A stretch of DNA of 64,000 nucleotides from Garcia nutans (Eukaryota > Streptophyta > Magnoliopsida > Malpighiales > Euphorbiaceae): NCBI GenBank assembly GCA_947685225.1, contig CANTUV010000024.1:26678001-26742000 (forward strand), in the 5' to 3' direction. The notes under the pieces were generated by a model that made no database searches, was not told where the DNA came from, and saw only the letters and a program-made list of their open reading frames with translations. The translations under genes were made by a program, and so were the position numbers. Positions 11,305 through 22,242 of this stretch are shown here, one piece after another (the stretch's first letter is position 1; every line of letters begins with the position of its first letter).

Positions 11305-13549
11305 TGTAACACCCCATCTTAGCCTACGTTTATAGACCAAGATGGACTGTTATCTCATGGTGATTGTGTTTTAATATTTTACTTAGCCAATTTTAAGTGC
11401 GGATTTTTAAAAAAAAATTTGCCATAACCGCCCCTAAAAATGGAGGTCCCAAGTGTCGACAAAACTGATTTTTCTTATTTTTGGAAAACATTTTATTTCA
11501 CAATTCAACTCAAGCACACTCCCAATAATCCACCCTTATAACCTCAACTACAACCCTGCAAGAAGAATTCACACTTCTATATTCACAACCCAACTCTATT
11601 CAAAACCATACAGTTATTATACATTACTAGATTTACATACTACATCAAGTTATCTCGTTGTATTGTTCAAATAAGTACATGCCAGTTTCTAATACCAAAA
11701 TATAAAATAAAGAGCACCACCTAAGTTTGTTGATGACCGATAAATCGCAGGACTCCTCTGCTCGCTACTGGCTCCTTGCTAATAACCTACGAGTTTAAAA
11801 GAAACTAAACTCGCTAAGCATTGTTTAGTGGGTACTTTAACTATTGCTGAATATAAATAGTGCAAAGAAGGATGTTGAAACACATATAAAAGTAGAATAC
11901 TGCATAATTAAATTATTTTCATATAATCATCATATTTATATTTTCTAAATAAGTTAAGATTCACATTCTATATGTAAACAACATGTAATATAACTTCATT
12001 ATAATTACGAGTTAATCTGCTCCACTAGGAAATTATGAATACACCAATCTCAAATGAGGCCTCGTATAGAGTTACGCGTGGTCTTGACCTCACACGACTA
12101 ATTGCCATGGTCTTGGTCTCACACGATATGAAATATAAAACATAACTGCGTGGTCTTGGTCTCACACGACTAGTTGCCATGATCTTGACCTCACACGATA
12201 TAACTGCGTGGTCTTGGTCTCACATGACTAGTTGCCATGATCTTGACCTCCAATCCAGACCGGTGTTACCCATTTACCGAGTAGAGCATAAATAACATTT
12301 CATATATACCCATTCACTTCGTATATATACCACATATTCTCCATGTATATACAATATATATTTACACAAATATCACATATACTCACATATGTATCATATG
12401 TATTCACATATTTTTATTCTTCATATCATACTTAAACTAAATACCAAAAATAAAATGATTTAAAAATCATACAAGTCACAGCATTTTACTAATTGTAAAA
12501 CAGAAAAATTTCAAAAGGAGTTCAATGGTTAAAGTACCAAACCTTGCTATTTCTTAGTCCTTATTCTATATCACTTCCTTTCCTTCCTTGTCTCCTTGAT
12601 TTCCTATGAAATTTAACATCACATATACAAAGGTAAGAACCCTAGGTATAGACATAGTCTTATCTTATGATTTTTCTAATGGTTGCTAGCTTATTTTCAC
12701 CATTAAACACCATTATTTCCTTCATCAAATCCTTCAATTAATTATTTCTTGAATTTTTTCCAAATCTAAGTACATGAACCCTAATTTCAATCTCTTAAAT
12801 TAACCATTAATCCATGAAATTAAAACTAGAGATAGGTTTCTCTTACCTTATAATCTTGTTTGTCACTAAAATCTTCAACCAAAAGCCTTAAACTTTGGCA
12901 AAATCACCTCCTTTTTCCTTCTCTTATGGTTTGGATGAGTTCACCATGTAAGAGAGGGCTTTTATATTCTTTCCTTAGCTTATTTTGATCCAAATGGCAG
13001 CCAAGAGAGGTTAAGATGTGTTGGTGTAAGTGTTGATTTCCCATTGGTACACTTAAGTGGGAAAATGGCTAATTTTCATTAGTCCAAATGTCTCTTTCTT
13101 TTATTTATTTATTTGGCAAGCCATTAGGCTTCCTTTTATTCATATTTTGACTCCCTCAACTTTCTTGTGTTTTTATAGTCTAGGGTGTGAAAATATCAAA
13201 ATATCCTACAGTGATTAATCGATTGTAACTTTTAAACCGTGTGTTTTCGGGAAAAATTGAAACCCACGGTTATGACCCGATTAATCTCGAGAATATTATT
13301 CCGGGGTCGGATATGGGCACTATTAAGAACTTCCGACACTTAATTTTTAAGTTTACATAGTTGCCCCTAACTTTTGAGAAATTTTCACTTAGGTCCTTGG
13401 CCTTTCAAAAAATTACCTTTAGGTCCCATCGACTTCACGAGCCTCCTTTGCACACCAATTTTGTTTTTAACTATCTCGAGCCTCTATTTGACCATTTATT
13501 TATGTCTTTCTTGCCTAATACTTGACTACCTAAACTTTGGAATGCGACA
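11305..13549 (-). repeat. Solo LTR (2245 bp), TSD CAAGT
   Basis: Begins TGTAACACCCC and ends ATGCGACA on the plus strand, flanked by perfect CAAGT repeats (11300-11304 and 13550-13554), with family A LTR sequence continuing on both sides. Read on the minus strand it ends GGGGTGTTACA, like the chromovirus LTRs at 52619-53732 and 54678-57272, and it carries the same kind of degenerate internal repeats. The strand is inferred from that likeness. No internal coding sequence remains. Confidence 0.85.
12062..12258. repeat. About 60-bp tandem repeats inside the solo LTR
   Basis: Three diverged units built from GCGTGGTCTTGGTCTCACAC, GACTAGTTGCCATG and ATCTTGACCTCACACGAT. Comparable repeat fields sit at the same LTR position at 53020-53180 (GACCTGAGCAGAGCTAGGTC) and 59200-59350 (CCAACCTAGCTTCAAGG), each with a different unit. 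Confidence 0.85.
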
Positions 13550-13739
13550 CAAGTAAATAAAATAGGACACCCACCAATTGGTGAAAACATGTCCTTTACA
13601 ATGATCTAAAATTCATAAAATAAATTAAATTACAAAACCTAATAAGGCAAGAGTATATATAGAGGTAACCAATATAGTAAACAACTAAAAAATAGCCAAA
13701 TTTTTGCTATAGCCAAATTTTTTTTGTTGACCTTTAAAA

Positions 13740-14150
13740 ATCAATTTAAGAGATATTACGGGTCTAGAAAGCAAACCAATCCTGGTCTAGAACTTAAACC
13801 AAGATATTGCTGGTCCAAAACCCAAACCAATCTAGGTCCAAAACCCGAACTAAGATATTATGGGTCCAAAACCCAAATCAATTAGGGTTCAGAACCTAAA
13901 CCAGTTCGAGTCTAGAACCCAAACCATTTCGAGTCCAAAACTCAAAACCAGTCTGAGTTTAAAACCCCAAACCAACTCACGAGTCCAGAACCCAAAATCA
14001 ACTCACTAGTTTAGAACCTAAACCAAGATATTGTGGGTCCAAAACCTAGGCAGTCCGGGTCCAGAACATAAGAACAACTCATGGGTCCAGAACCCAAAAT
14101 CAACTCATTGGTCCAAAACCCAAACAAAAATATGTCGAGTCTAGAACCCA
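13740..14150 (+). repeat. Tandem repeats upstream of the Tat PPT
   Basis: About fourteen degenerate units of 25-32 bp with the core GGTCCAAAACCCAAACCA, several followed by AGATATTG. They end about 100 bp before the PPT. The minus-strand Tat element has its own, different tandem repeats in the same place (39040-39655). Confidence 0.85.
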
Positions 14151-14252
14151 ACCCATCAAAATGCCCAAATTTTTTTGAACTAGCTTAGACTTATCTTGAA
14201 GCCTGTTAAGAAAAAATTGCTTTTCACTCGCTAAATAAATTTAAGATTGTTC

Positions 14253-14268
14253 AAGCAGGGGGAAAAAC
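14253..14268 (+). other. Polypurine tract of the Tat element
   Basis: AAGCAGGGGGAAAAAC directly before the LTR start TATAGACTC. The other Tat element has AAGCAGGGGGCAAAC at the equivalent place on the minus strand (38965-38980). Together they fix the direction of this LTR family. Confidence 0.8.
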
Positions 14269-16305
14269 TATAGACTCTTAATTTTGGTTCTCAATGAGTT
14301 TAGCCTAAATTAAAAGGGACAAATTAGGTCTAATCCAACATTAAGAAGCTTAAATCTCATCTGGTCCAATTTCAAAGGCTTAAACTTAGTCTAGTCTAAT
14401 TTTAAGAAGCTTAAATCTAACCTGGTCCAATTTCAAAGGGTTAAATATAGTCTGGCCCAAATTAAAAAAAAAGCCTTAAATTTGGTCCGATCAAATTGAA
14501 AAAGGTTGAATATGGTCCAATCCAATTTTAGAAGATTTAACCTAGTCAAGTTTGATCTTAAAAGCCTAAACCAAGTTGATCCAATGCTAAAATGCTAGTT
14601 CATGGCAAATTAGCTAAGCCCATCCATGGTGAATTGGCCTTCACCAATTTGCCATGAGTCCTTAATTCAGACTAAGTTTAGTACTAATTTTGTTTAAATT
14701 CCAATGTAGGTCAAATAAGCACCAGGAGTTTGAGTTGGATAAGGATTGGCAAGCCAAGGTTGCCCTAATTGTGGCCTATAATACAAGACTGAATTCAGAG
14801 GAAAAAGCAGCTAGTGATTAGCAACTATAATATCCAACATCACAAACGTAAAATCAAGCAATTAAACCTTGAACTTTAGCAATCAAAGAACCATGAGCAA
14901 TTGAAAATAGAAAACACACAGAAATAGAAAAATAAAAATTGAGAGCAATTAACAAGCAGAGATAGTAGCCTAAAGCAACCACTTTCTTAGGATTGCTTCA
15001 CCCAACCAAGACATCCAGTGATCCAGGCTTTCAAGCTATTCAAACTATGAGCTTGGTTAAACCAAACTACCTTGGTGGTTCTAACAATGCAGGCATGGTC
15101 AACTAGCTGATTTCATATAATTTCCTCATGCCATTGAAGTTCATTATTGTTTTAGGTTAATTGGTCAATTTCAAAATTGCATACAACAAGTCATGATTTT
15201 AGATTCAAATTAAATCGTGACTTCAATTTCATGTTTGTGGCCCTAATTAGTATATTAAATCCTAATTCTCTTCCTAAAACCCTAGCTTACATTCTAAAAC
15301 CCTAGTTTATAGTCTAAAACCCTAATTTGCATCCTAAACTCTAAACTTGCATGTTTTAATATTAATTTGCATTAAAACCCTAATTTTACATGTTAAAACC
15401 CTAATTTTAGAATTCTACCCTTAAACATTTATTTTGCATGCATTAACCCTAATTGAGTTATCTGTACCCTATTGTGTCAACTAAAACATTAAGTATATAC
15501 TATGACTTTAACTTGAATTAAACCCTAGTTTAGGATTTAAAACCTTAAGTTATAAAATTAAACCCTAACCTTGTGATTTATGCTTTAATTTGATGATGGA
15601 ACCTTAATTTTAGTCAAATTTACTATTATGTGCAATTTTATTTATTCTTACGCTTTTAATGATAGATGATGAGCTTTAATTTTCATTGCTTGCAATGGAT
15701 GATTGGATTGTGTTTGCTTATCATTATTTGAGTTTTGAAAAGGAGATGCAAAAGGAATATTTCCACTTTGTGGATTCCTTATTTGTTTTAGTTATTTATT
15801 TTAATTTTAAGGATTTTGGATCATTGTAAAGGACACGTTTCCACTAATTGGTGGTTGTCCTATTTTATTTATTTGTACGGACATTGGGACATCGAAAGGG
15901 TATGTTTGCATCTTTGTATGGGTACTCATTTTATTTGTTTCTTTGTTTTGATTTATATTATGATGAATATTTTATTAATTGCATGTAGTAGAAATAATAT
16001 TGTAATAATGTAAGAATTCAGTAATATTTGGACCTAAAAAGGGGGTCGGTTCTAATGAACCGGACATTGTGGGGGTGCTGGGTCATTCTGACCTTCCCCA
16101 TGCATACCTAATTTTCCAAACCCAATTGGGGGTTAAGGATTCCATAGGAATTGAGTCATCCACCCCTTTCTATCTTCCCTGCCCATCCTGGTGGCGACTC
16201 CAGATTCTCCGAGTTTAGGCCCATGATCTCTATGGCCCATAGCCTAACAGTGCTGAAGTTGCAAGAATCATCCACTTGGAGGGTGGGTAAAAATCTTTAC
16301 TCACA
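14269..16305 (+). repeat. Tat 3' LTR (family C, 2037 bp)
   Basis: Runs from TATAGACTCTTAATTTTGG (TG start decayed to TA) to TTTACTCACA. The first kilobase repeats variants of TTAAATCTAGTCTGGTCCAATT. It contains AAACCCTAA-like words, and its last 280 bp (16030-16305) match the conserved end module of family A. It aligns with 49696-50778 at an estimated 85 percent, consistent with being the 3' partner of that 5' LTR fragment. Confidence 0.82.
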
Positions 16306-18196
16306 GAGTGTTAGTTTTATTTTCTAACATGTATATGAAACAGAAAGAGTTGAGACTGTAGAGTGAGAGTTCTAAGTACCAAATCAACTGCATCACGAAA
16401 GGTTTAATGACTAGTATTGTAAATATTGTATTTTGAATAGTTCACATAGCAAAACTTCTAAATTTTAAATGGACGTTATACATATTTGTGGGAACTAAAA
16501 ATAGTATATATATATATATACGTCTAGTTTTTTTGAACAAACATGGACTTCTATAAGTTTCAATAATTTCATATATGTATTTATATTTATTGTATGTTCA
16601 TGTTAAATTATGTTGAGATTTTGCTTGGATTTATATGGTATAATAGAAATGGATGGTTTGAGGATTGAATGTATGAAAAACTTAAGAAAATGAATTTTTC
16701 TTAGGAGGTAGATTTAAAATAAAGCATATGGGCATGTCATTCTATCAGACATGGTTGTGTTGCTTGTTTCTCTTTAAAGAGGCAGTGTTGATTTAAAATA
16801 CACGGGCGTGTCAGCCTTGGTTGACACGGGCTTGCCCCTGTCTTAAATAGGAAAATAACTTTTGAGTTCGACCAAGTTGAGTGTTTTGATAACATCTCTT
16901 TATAGTCAAGTGCACGAACTATTTAAAGGTGTTACATAACATCATAATATTCATTCTCTTTACATATACTATACATATTTATTACATTTATACTATAGAG
17001 CTTTATAGAGTACTTACACTAAGCTAAACAATATAGACCTATGAATATCTATCTTCTTAGAGGAAAAATGAATTGGCTTCCGTGACTTGAGTCACCTATT
17101 CTGCTTTAACATTTTCCAACTATTGTTCAAATCCCGTAGTTTTGTTTAGCCTACATTTATATTTAGACATAGAATTTAATTTATTGTTTTTGATTTAAAG
17201 TTTCAGTTATCTATTATATTCTTTTGTTTTCTCATTTATTTACTTATTATTATTTACTTATTTATTTTTTTATAGCTTCTTTCAACAACTGTCACCTAAA
17301 CTTTATTTTGTCTAATTTGAAACACTATATATATGTATAGATCCAAAATACTATCACTTTCTTCCTTATACATTTATATGTGTTTCTGTGAAATAAAAGA
17401 GGAGTAAATTTCATTGTAATCCACAACATTACTTCTCATTTTAATTTATAACTTCTATGTTATTTATTGTTATACTATTATAAATATATGTAAATTTTTT
17501 CCTTTAGCCGGACCATAGCCATGTATCAATTGATATAATTCTAATGAGTTTTGTATATACTTATTTTCAGTAGCCTAAGCCAAAAAACAAATTCCAATTT
17601 TTTTTTTCAATTTAAGATAAATAGTCGGATTAAAGCCTATTATTTGTATATCACTTTAATCCCAACAACTTAAAATTAATCATAATAATTCAATTCCATA
17701 AATTACATTCTAATTGATAATTAAATTATATTTACCTTGAATTCTTCTTCCCCCTTGCTTGCTTGATTTAATTTACTTTCCTCTCATTCTCTTTTCTTTT
17801 GTTTTTACTCTATTTCCCTTGAAACCATTAAGTGGGTTCGGTGTAACAAAAGAAAGAAGCAAATTTTGAATAAAAGTAATTTGATGGCTTATGAAATTTG
17901 AATAAAAGTAATTCAATGACGCAAAAGGTGGTTGTGTCTAATGTTTATATTAGTTTTACTTTTTTGTTGATTAGTGGCAATCTAATTGTCAATTTTTAAC
18001 TTTCACAAGTTTAGGCTTCCTATTTGTCATGTTTTACATATTGTTGCTTAGTTATGCCTTGGCCCATTTTACAAAGCTTATTGAATATTTGTTCCCATAT
18101 TTCAGAGTTTTGGTCTCTATTATTATAACATATCCATTTGCTTATATATATATATATTCATGAATTTAGGTGTTTTGTTTACTTTTGGGAGCATTG
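16306..18196. other. Unassigned AT-rich stretch, probably old LTR sequence
   Basis: No open frame with recognisable protein similarity. It holds a (TA)n run near 16505-16520 and one copy of the ACACGGGCGTGTCAGCC motif with its inverted partner TTGACACGGGC at 16800-16835, which elsewhere in the window marks LTRs. No termini or target duplication could be placed. Confidence 0.5.
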
Positions 18197-18474
18197 TGTA
18201 ACATCCCAGCAGCCCTGGGCTTACGATTCGGTCTTTTCACTTTGCCCGCTTCAAGGGACTGCTATAGTACTGCTTCCCCTCACGGTTCCACAGCAAGATT
18301 TGTTTATTTGGCCCAAGTCAAGGGTCGCTCCCTCGTTTCGATCCCAAGACCTTCTCAATAAGAGAGTCTTTTTCACTCAACGAGTACCATTTCTTCTAGA
18401 AGAAATGGTAAATGGTACTCGTTGAGTGAAAAATCATTATCATTCCAATAGTTTCTAAATTGCAGGATGTTACA
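18197..18474. other. Small block with 10-bp terminal inverted repeats
   Basis: Bounded by TGTAACATCC and GGATGTTACA, perfect inverted 10-mers with TG..CA ends, 278 bp long. Its left part is much richer in G and C than its surroundings. It overlaps the left arm of the foldback. No matching target duplication is visible, so whether it is a TRIM/solo LTR, a MITE or chance termini is open. Confidence 0.3.
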
Positions 18475-18712
18475 TCCTACACTAGAAGTAGAAAAAGTCC
18501 AAGTGTCTATCCCTAAAGCATAATGGACCGACAAAAAATAATTGTCCATTATGCTTTAGGGATAGACACTTGGACTTTTTCTACTTCTAGTGTAGGATGT
18601 AACATCCTGCAATTTAGAAACTATTGGAATGATAACGATTTTTCACTCAACGAGTACCATTTACCATTTCTTCTAGAAGAAATGGTACTCGTTGAGTGAA
18701 AAAGACTCTCTT
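18360..18712. repeat. Nearly perfect long inverted repeat (168-bp arms, 17-bp loop)
   Basis: Left arm 18360-18527 (from AAGAGAGTCTTTTTC to CATAATGGA), loop 18528-18544, right arm 18545-18712 (TCCATTATG to GACTCTCTT). The arms are equal in length and I see only one mismatch (ATCATTATC versus the ATCGTTATC complement near 18435/18637). Each arm also holds smaller hairpins, with ACTCAACGAGTACC paired to GGTACTCGTTGAGT and TTCTTCTAGAAGAA. A transcript would fold into one long duplex. It lies just before the Copia gag remnant. A foldback or MITE-like origin is likely, but no clear target duplication was found. Confidence 0.92.
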
Positions 18713-18718
18713 GGTGAA

Positions 18719-20062
18719 TACTATGTCTAGAGAAGAAGTTAGAAGAGTCCAACAAATTATAAGTGCATATAGCATTTGGAAAACTCTTGATAACTATCAC
18801 GAGGCTCTACTTAAGTGAGGTTCAATAAATTCCAAATGCTTATGCATTAGTATGAACTCTTAAAGATTAAGCAAAAAAAAAATGCCACTGAGATGACAGA
18901 TCAGTTACTTATAATTGTTAATGAATTGAAGAAATATGGCAAAGTGTATGCTCAAGAAGATGTTAATAGCAAAATCTTAAGAGCACTTAGAGCACATCTA
19001 AGAAAAACTTCAAGTCAATGGTTTCTTCAATTGAAGAAGCCCATGACCTTAAAAAGCTTAGGAACAATGAGCTAGTTGGAAAGTTTCTCATATTTGAAAT
19101 TCATATTAAAAGAGAAGATGAAAAAGGTGAAAAGGAAAGAAGAAAAGCAATATCTCTCAAAGCTATGAAAGATGAGAACTCAAGTGAAAGTGATAGTAAT
19201 GAAAATGAGGAAATGGCCATACTCTCAAAAAGAGTAACTGAATGGAAAAGAAAGATGAATATGCAAGCTAATAAGGGAACATTCCCTAAATCATCTTTCA
19301 ATGACAAAGAAAAAAAATAATGAGTTTAAATGCTATGAATGTGGCAAACTGGGTCACATCAAAATTGAATATCCCAAACTTAAGAACAAGAAGAAATGGG
19401 ATAAGAAAAAGAAGAATGATCTCAAGACTACTTGGGATGATGATTCCTCTAATGAAGAGGAGGAAGAAAAGCAAGGAATTATAAATCTTTGCCTAATGGC
19501 CATAGAAAATGAAAATGACTTTAATGTGGTAGGTACTTCATCCTCGAACTTTAATATAACTTATGATGATGATGTTGATAATGGCTTGGATGATAATGAC
19601 TTTATTTAGCTAAGGAACCAAAGAGTTCAAAAATACTTGTCCAAAGTGAAATTTTATGAAGAAAAATTTTCTAAGCAAGAAAAGGATTTTGTTACTCTAA
19701 AAAATTATTCTTTATAACTAAAAACCTCCAATGAACAACTAAGAAGCTCATTGGATGAACTTTCAATGAATTTCTCTAGCACAGATAAAATTTCAAAAGA
19801 AAATCAAATTTTAAGAGAAGAAATAAGTGAATTGAAAAGTTCTATTTCAAAATTTCATAGAGGAAAGTAGGCCTTAGATACCTTAACTAGCGCTCAAAGG
19901 CCACCTTCCTCCAAATTCGGTTTAGGCTTCAATGGCTCTACTACTTCTACATTCAATGCACTTGCATGCATTAATGCTTCTACACCTCAAACTTTTAGTA
20001 TTGAGTTTAAGAAGAACACTGGTTAACACATCAAGCCTAAGACTCTCAAAAAGACTAGTGTG
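18719..20062 (+). pseudogene. Copia gag remnant, plus strand
   Basis: Same gag family as 4703-5495. It opens near the middle of gag (SREEVRRVQQI), then ELKKYGKVYAQEDVNSKILR, IEEAHDLKKLRNNELVGKF and an acidic stretch. The zinc knuckle KCYECGKLGHIKIEYPK near 19330-19380 keeps C, C and H but has Y for the last C. A serine/glutamate-rich linker follows. Frameshifts near 19015 and 19305 and stops at 19607, near 19716 and near 19868 break it. Homology to the minus-strand copy ends near 20062, and integrase of the same element resumes at 28016. Confidence 0.87.
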
Positions 20063-20760
20063 AAGCCCCAGCCCAAGCTGGCCTTTTGGCTTGGCCCTCA
20101 AAGGATGTGAACATAAGTGTTAAAAGCTTGGCTAAGTCTCACAAAAAGTGCCAAGATTACTCTGCCTTTGTTGGCTATGCTTGATTCAAATAAAAACTAA
20201 TTTTGAAGAGTTGCCACTCAAATTTATTTTGGAAAAGGTAAAATTTAAGAAAAATCCTAAATATACTCCAACATTATCCCAAGAATAATAAATACTAGCC
20301 TCAAACTAAAGGATGAATTTGGGGGCTAGGTTTAGGCTTATTTTCAATAAGAATAGTTTGGCCTTGGATTAATAAGAACTTACAAAATTAATTTCATGAT
20401 ATGATAGTTATAATGTCAATGACAAATTAAACAAAAACTTATGAATTCATACATAGAAGGATAGTAAGGTAAAGTACAGAAATTAAATTAAATTTTACAT
20501 TTTAATACCAAGAATAAGGGGATCTCAACTCTAGCCTTATGGATTCTAGGTTAAGCACACATCCCCAACTATTGTTGCCGACTTGTGATTAACAACTATT
20601 TATTTTAACTGACTCTTTAGGCATGTCCTAGTTATGAGTAACTTTAAGTGACTTAGGTTTCCCAAAAGATAACTTTAATTTATAGCAAAGGCTAAGGATT
20701 TATGGGAAGGGGAAAGTGGACTTCATACTTGGAGTGAAATTCCAAGTAAGCCTTCATACC
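20063..20760 (+). repeat. Degenerate LTR-like block, left part
   Basis: Begins TGTGAAGCCCCAGCCCAAGC where Copia homology stops and contains GAGTTGCCACTC, a word like the conserved module of the Tat LTRs. No coding sequence. Its continuation is 27555-28015, after the Athila-type element inserted with duplication ATACC (20756-20760). It replaces roughly 0.9 kb of Copia sequence between gag and integrase. Its own termini could not be confirmed. Confidence 0.45.
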
Positions 20761-22114
20761 TGATAAGTGCACAATTGATGATATTTTATTTCTATTTCTT
20801 AATATGATTATTATCCAATTGAGTTTAATTTGTTTGTTCAAAGTGTATTTTAGGGTTAATTTCAGGAATTCTCTGTATTTTGAGGCTTATGGTCATTTCG
20901 GAGGAATTACGGATGAAAGAAAAAGAAAAGAGAAAAATTCATCAATGGACACGCCCATGGACATGGGCGTGTCAATGGACGTGCCTTTGATGCTGCATAC
21001 AGAAGCATTGACATGCTCGGTGACATGGGCGTATCACCAAGCATGCCTTTTGCAATGTTTCACAGTAGCTGTGACATGCCCAGTGACATGTCTGTGTCAC
21101 TAGACGTGCCTTATGTTCAAAATCTCAGTGGCAATAACACGCCCAGTGACATGGGAGTGTCAGGCGAAATTATCTACATTATAAAAGCTATGCTGCAGCA
21201 TGAATTAAGGATTCAAATTTCATATTTTATAACCTAGAGCCGACTTCTAAAGCAAAGAGGAGAGTTTTGGAGCCGAGATTGAGGGTGAAAACATACTCTA
21301 AACAAGATCTAAATCAAGAATCAAGGATTGAAGTGAAGAAATACAAATTATTTGCCATGGATTGTTTGGTTTCTTTTATTCATTTTTCTTGTTCTATTTT
21401 TCTGGTTTTGAATATGAACTAATTCATTCTCTATCTAGATATTGATGAACCCTAGCTTATTTGTATGGATTGAATAATTATATTTAGTTGTATCATTTGA
21501 TTAAGTTGTTTTATTCTTATGACACTTAATGATCTATTCCTAATTGATAATAGCATGCTTATTGATTGGTTGCAATTTTCATATTATTGACTTGAGAAAG
21601 CTTGATATGAATTGAATACTCATAAGGGTTGAGGATTCATTGGAGTACTAAAGATAGACTTACAAGATCCTTTTATTTATAGTTCCTTGTTCTTAATGCA
21701 AGATCTAATTAATTGTGTTTGAGAAGAGATTCCAGCACTCTACTTAGTGATTAGGGATTAATTCACTCGAGAGAGGTTTTAGTCTAAGTTAGAGGAATGC
21801 CAACTCAACTATATTAAATGATTTAACTGAATTGATGTTCATAAATATCATTGAGGCTAGGGGGATTCAATATTGGGATAGATTTATTACCATCAATCCT
21901 TTTTGCTCAACATTTAATTTCCCTTTACTTTCAATCATTAGATTAATTGTTTTTAATTACACCACATCACAAACCTATTGATTTGCTAAACAACGGTTAA
22001 GATTTGCACTAGTACTTGACATTGTCCTCAGTGGAATGATAACTCACTCACTACTTTATTACTTGGTCGACCCGTGCACTTGCAGTATTGCTATAGCGTA
22101 GGTCGCGCGTACCA
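20761..22114 (+). repeat. 5' LTR of the gag-protease element (1354 bp)
   Basis: TGATAAGTGCAC to GCGTACCA. At 20947-21170 it carries a cluster of GACACGCCCATGG / ATGGGCGTGTC inverted words. Compared with the 3' LTR most differences, including two indels, fall in this cluster; the distal part (21240-22114) is almost identical. Confidence 0.93.
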
Positions 22115-22120
22115 AGTTTT

Positions 22121-22138
22121 TTGCTCCGTTGCCGGGAA
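22121..22138 (+). other. Primer-binding site, tRNA-Asp type
   Basis: TTGCTCCGTTGCCGGGAA, six bases after the LTR end. It resembles the Athila PBS TGGCGCCGTTGCCGGGGA, complementary to tRNA-Asp, with four changes. Confidence 0.8.
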
Positions 22139-22242
22139 AAACGGTTTCAATATTAGTAATATAATTAAGACTGTTGATTTAGTTTTATTTTTATTTGTTT
22201 TTAACATTGGTTCTTGCTTATTTTTAGGTATTTCCTCCCATT

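Larger units (their letters stand above)
10867..13665 (-). repeat. Tat LTR (family A) fragment, split by another LTR
   Basis: Starts TGTGATCAGGGATTTTC, a diverged form of TGTGAGCGGGGATTTTC at 36782, and follows that LTR through the conserved 280-bp module to about 11304. It resumes at 13555 with AGGACACCCACC and stops matching near 13665. By the family orientation it lies on the minus strand. No PBS adjoins its outer end, so it is probably a solo or truncated LTR inserted in the Tat tail. The right edge is approximate. Confidence 0.75.
6942..16305 (+). mobile_element. Tat-lineage Ty3/gypsy element, 3' half
   Basis: Order on the plus strand: RNase H C-terminal part, integrase, antisense ORF region, inserted LTRs (10867-13665, itself cut by 11305-13549), tandem repeats (13740-14150), PPT (14253-14268), 3' LTR (14269-16305). 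The lineage call rests on the RNase H and integrase style, the antisense ORF with tandem repeats upstream of the 3' LTR, and the PPT shared with the Tat element at 36782-46460. The 5' half of such an element lies at 57273-63628, at the other end of the window. All genes are broken. Confidence 0.75.

Noticed and set aside
16505..16520. (TA)n run considered as a promoter or replication feature
   Set aside because: Simple microsatellite in unassigned AT-rich DNA with no other signal.
18138..18425. 95-codon ORF over the GC-rich block before the hairpin
   Set aside because: No recognisable domain; it runs into the inverted repeat and overlaps another frame of similar length.
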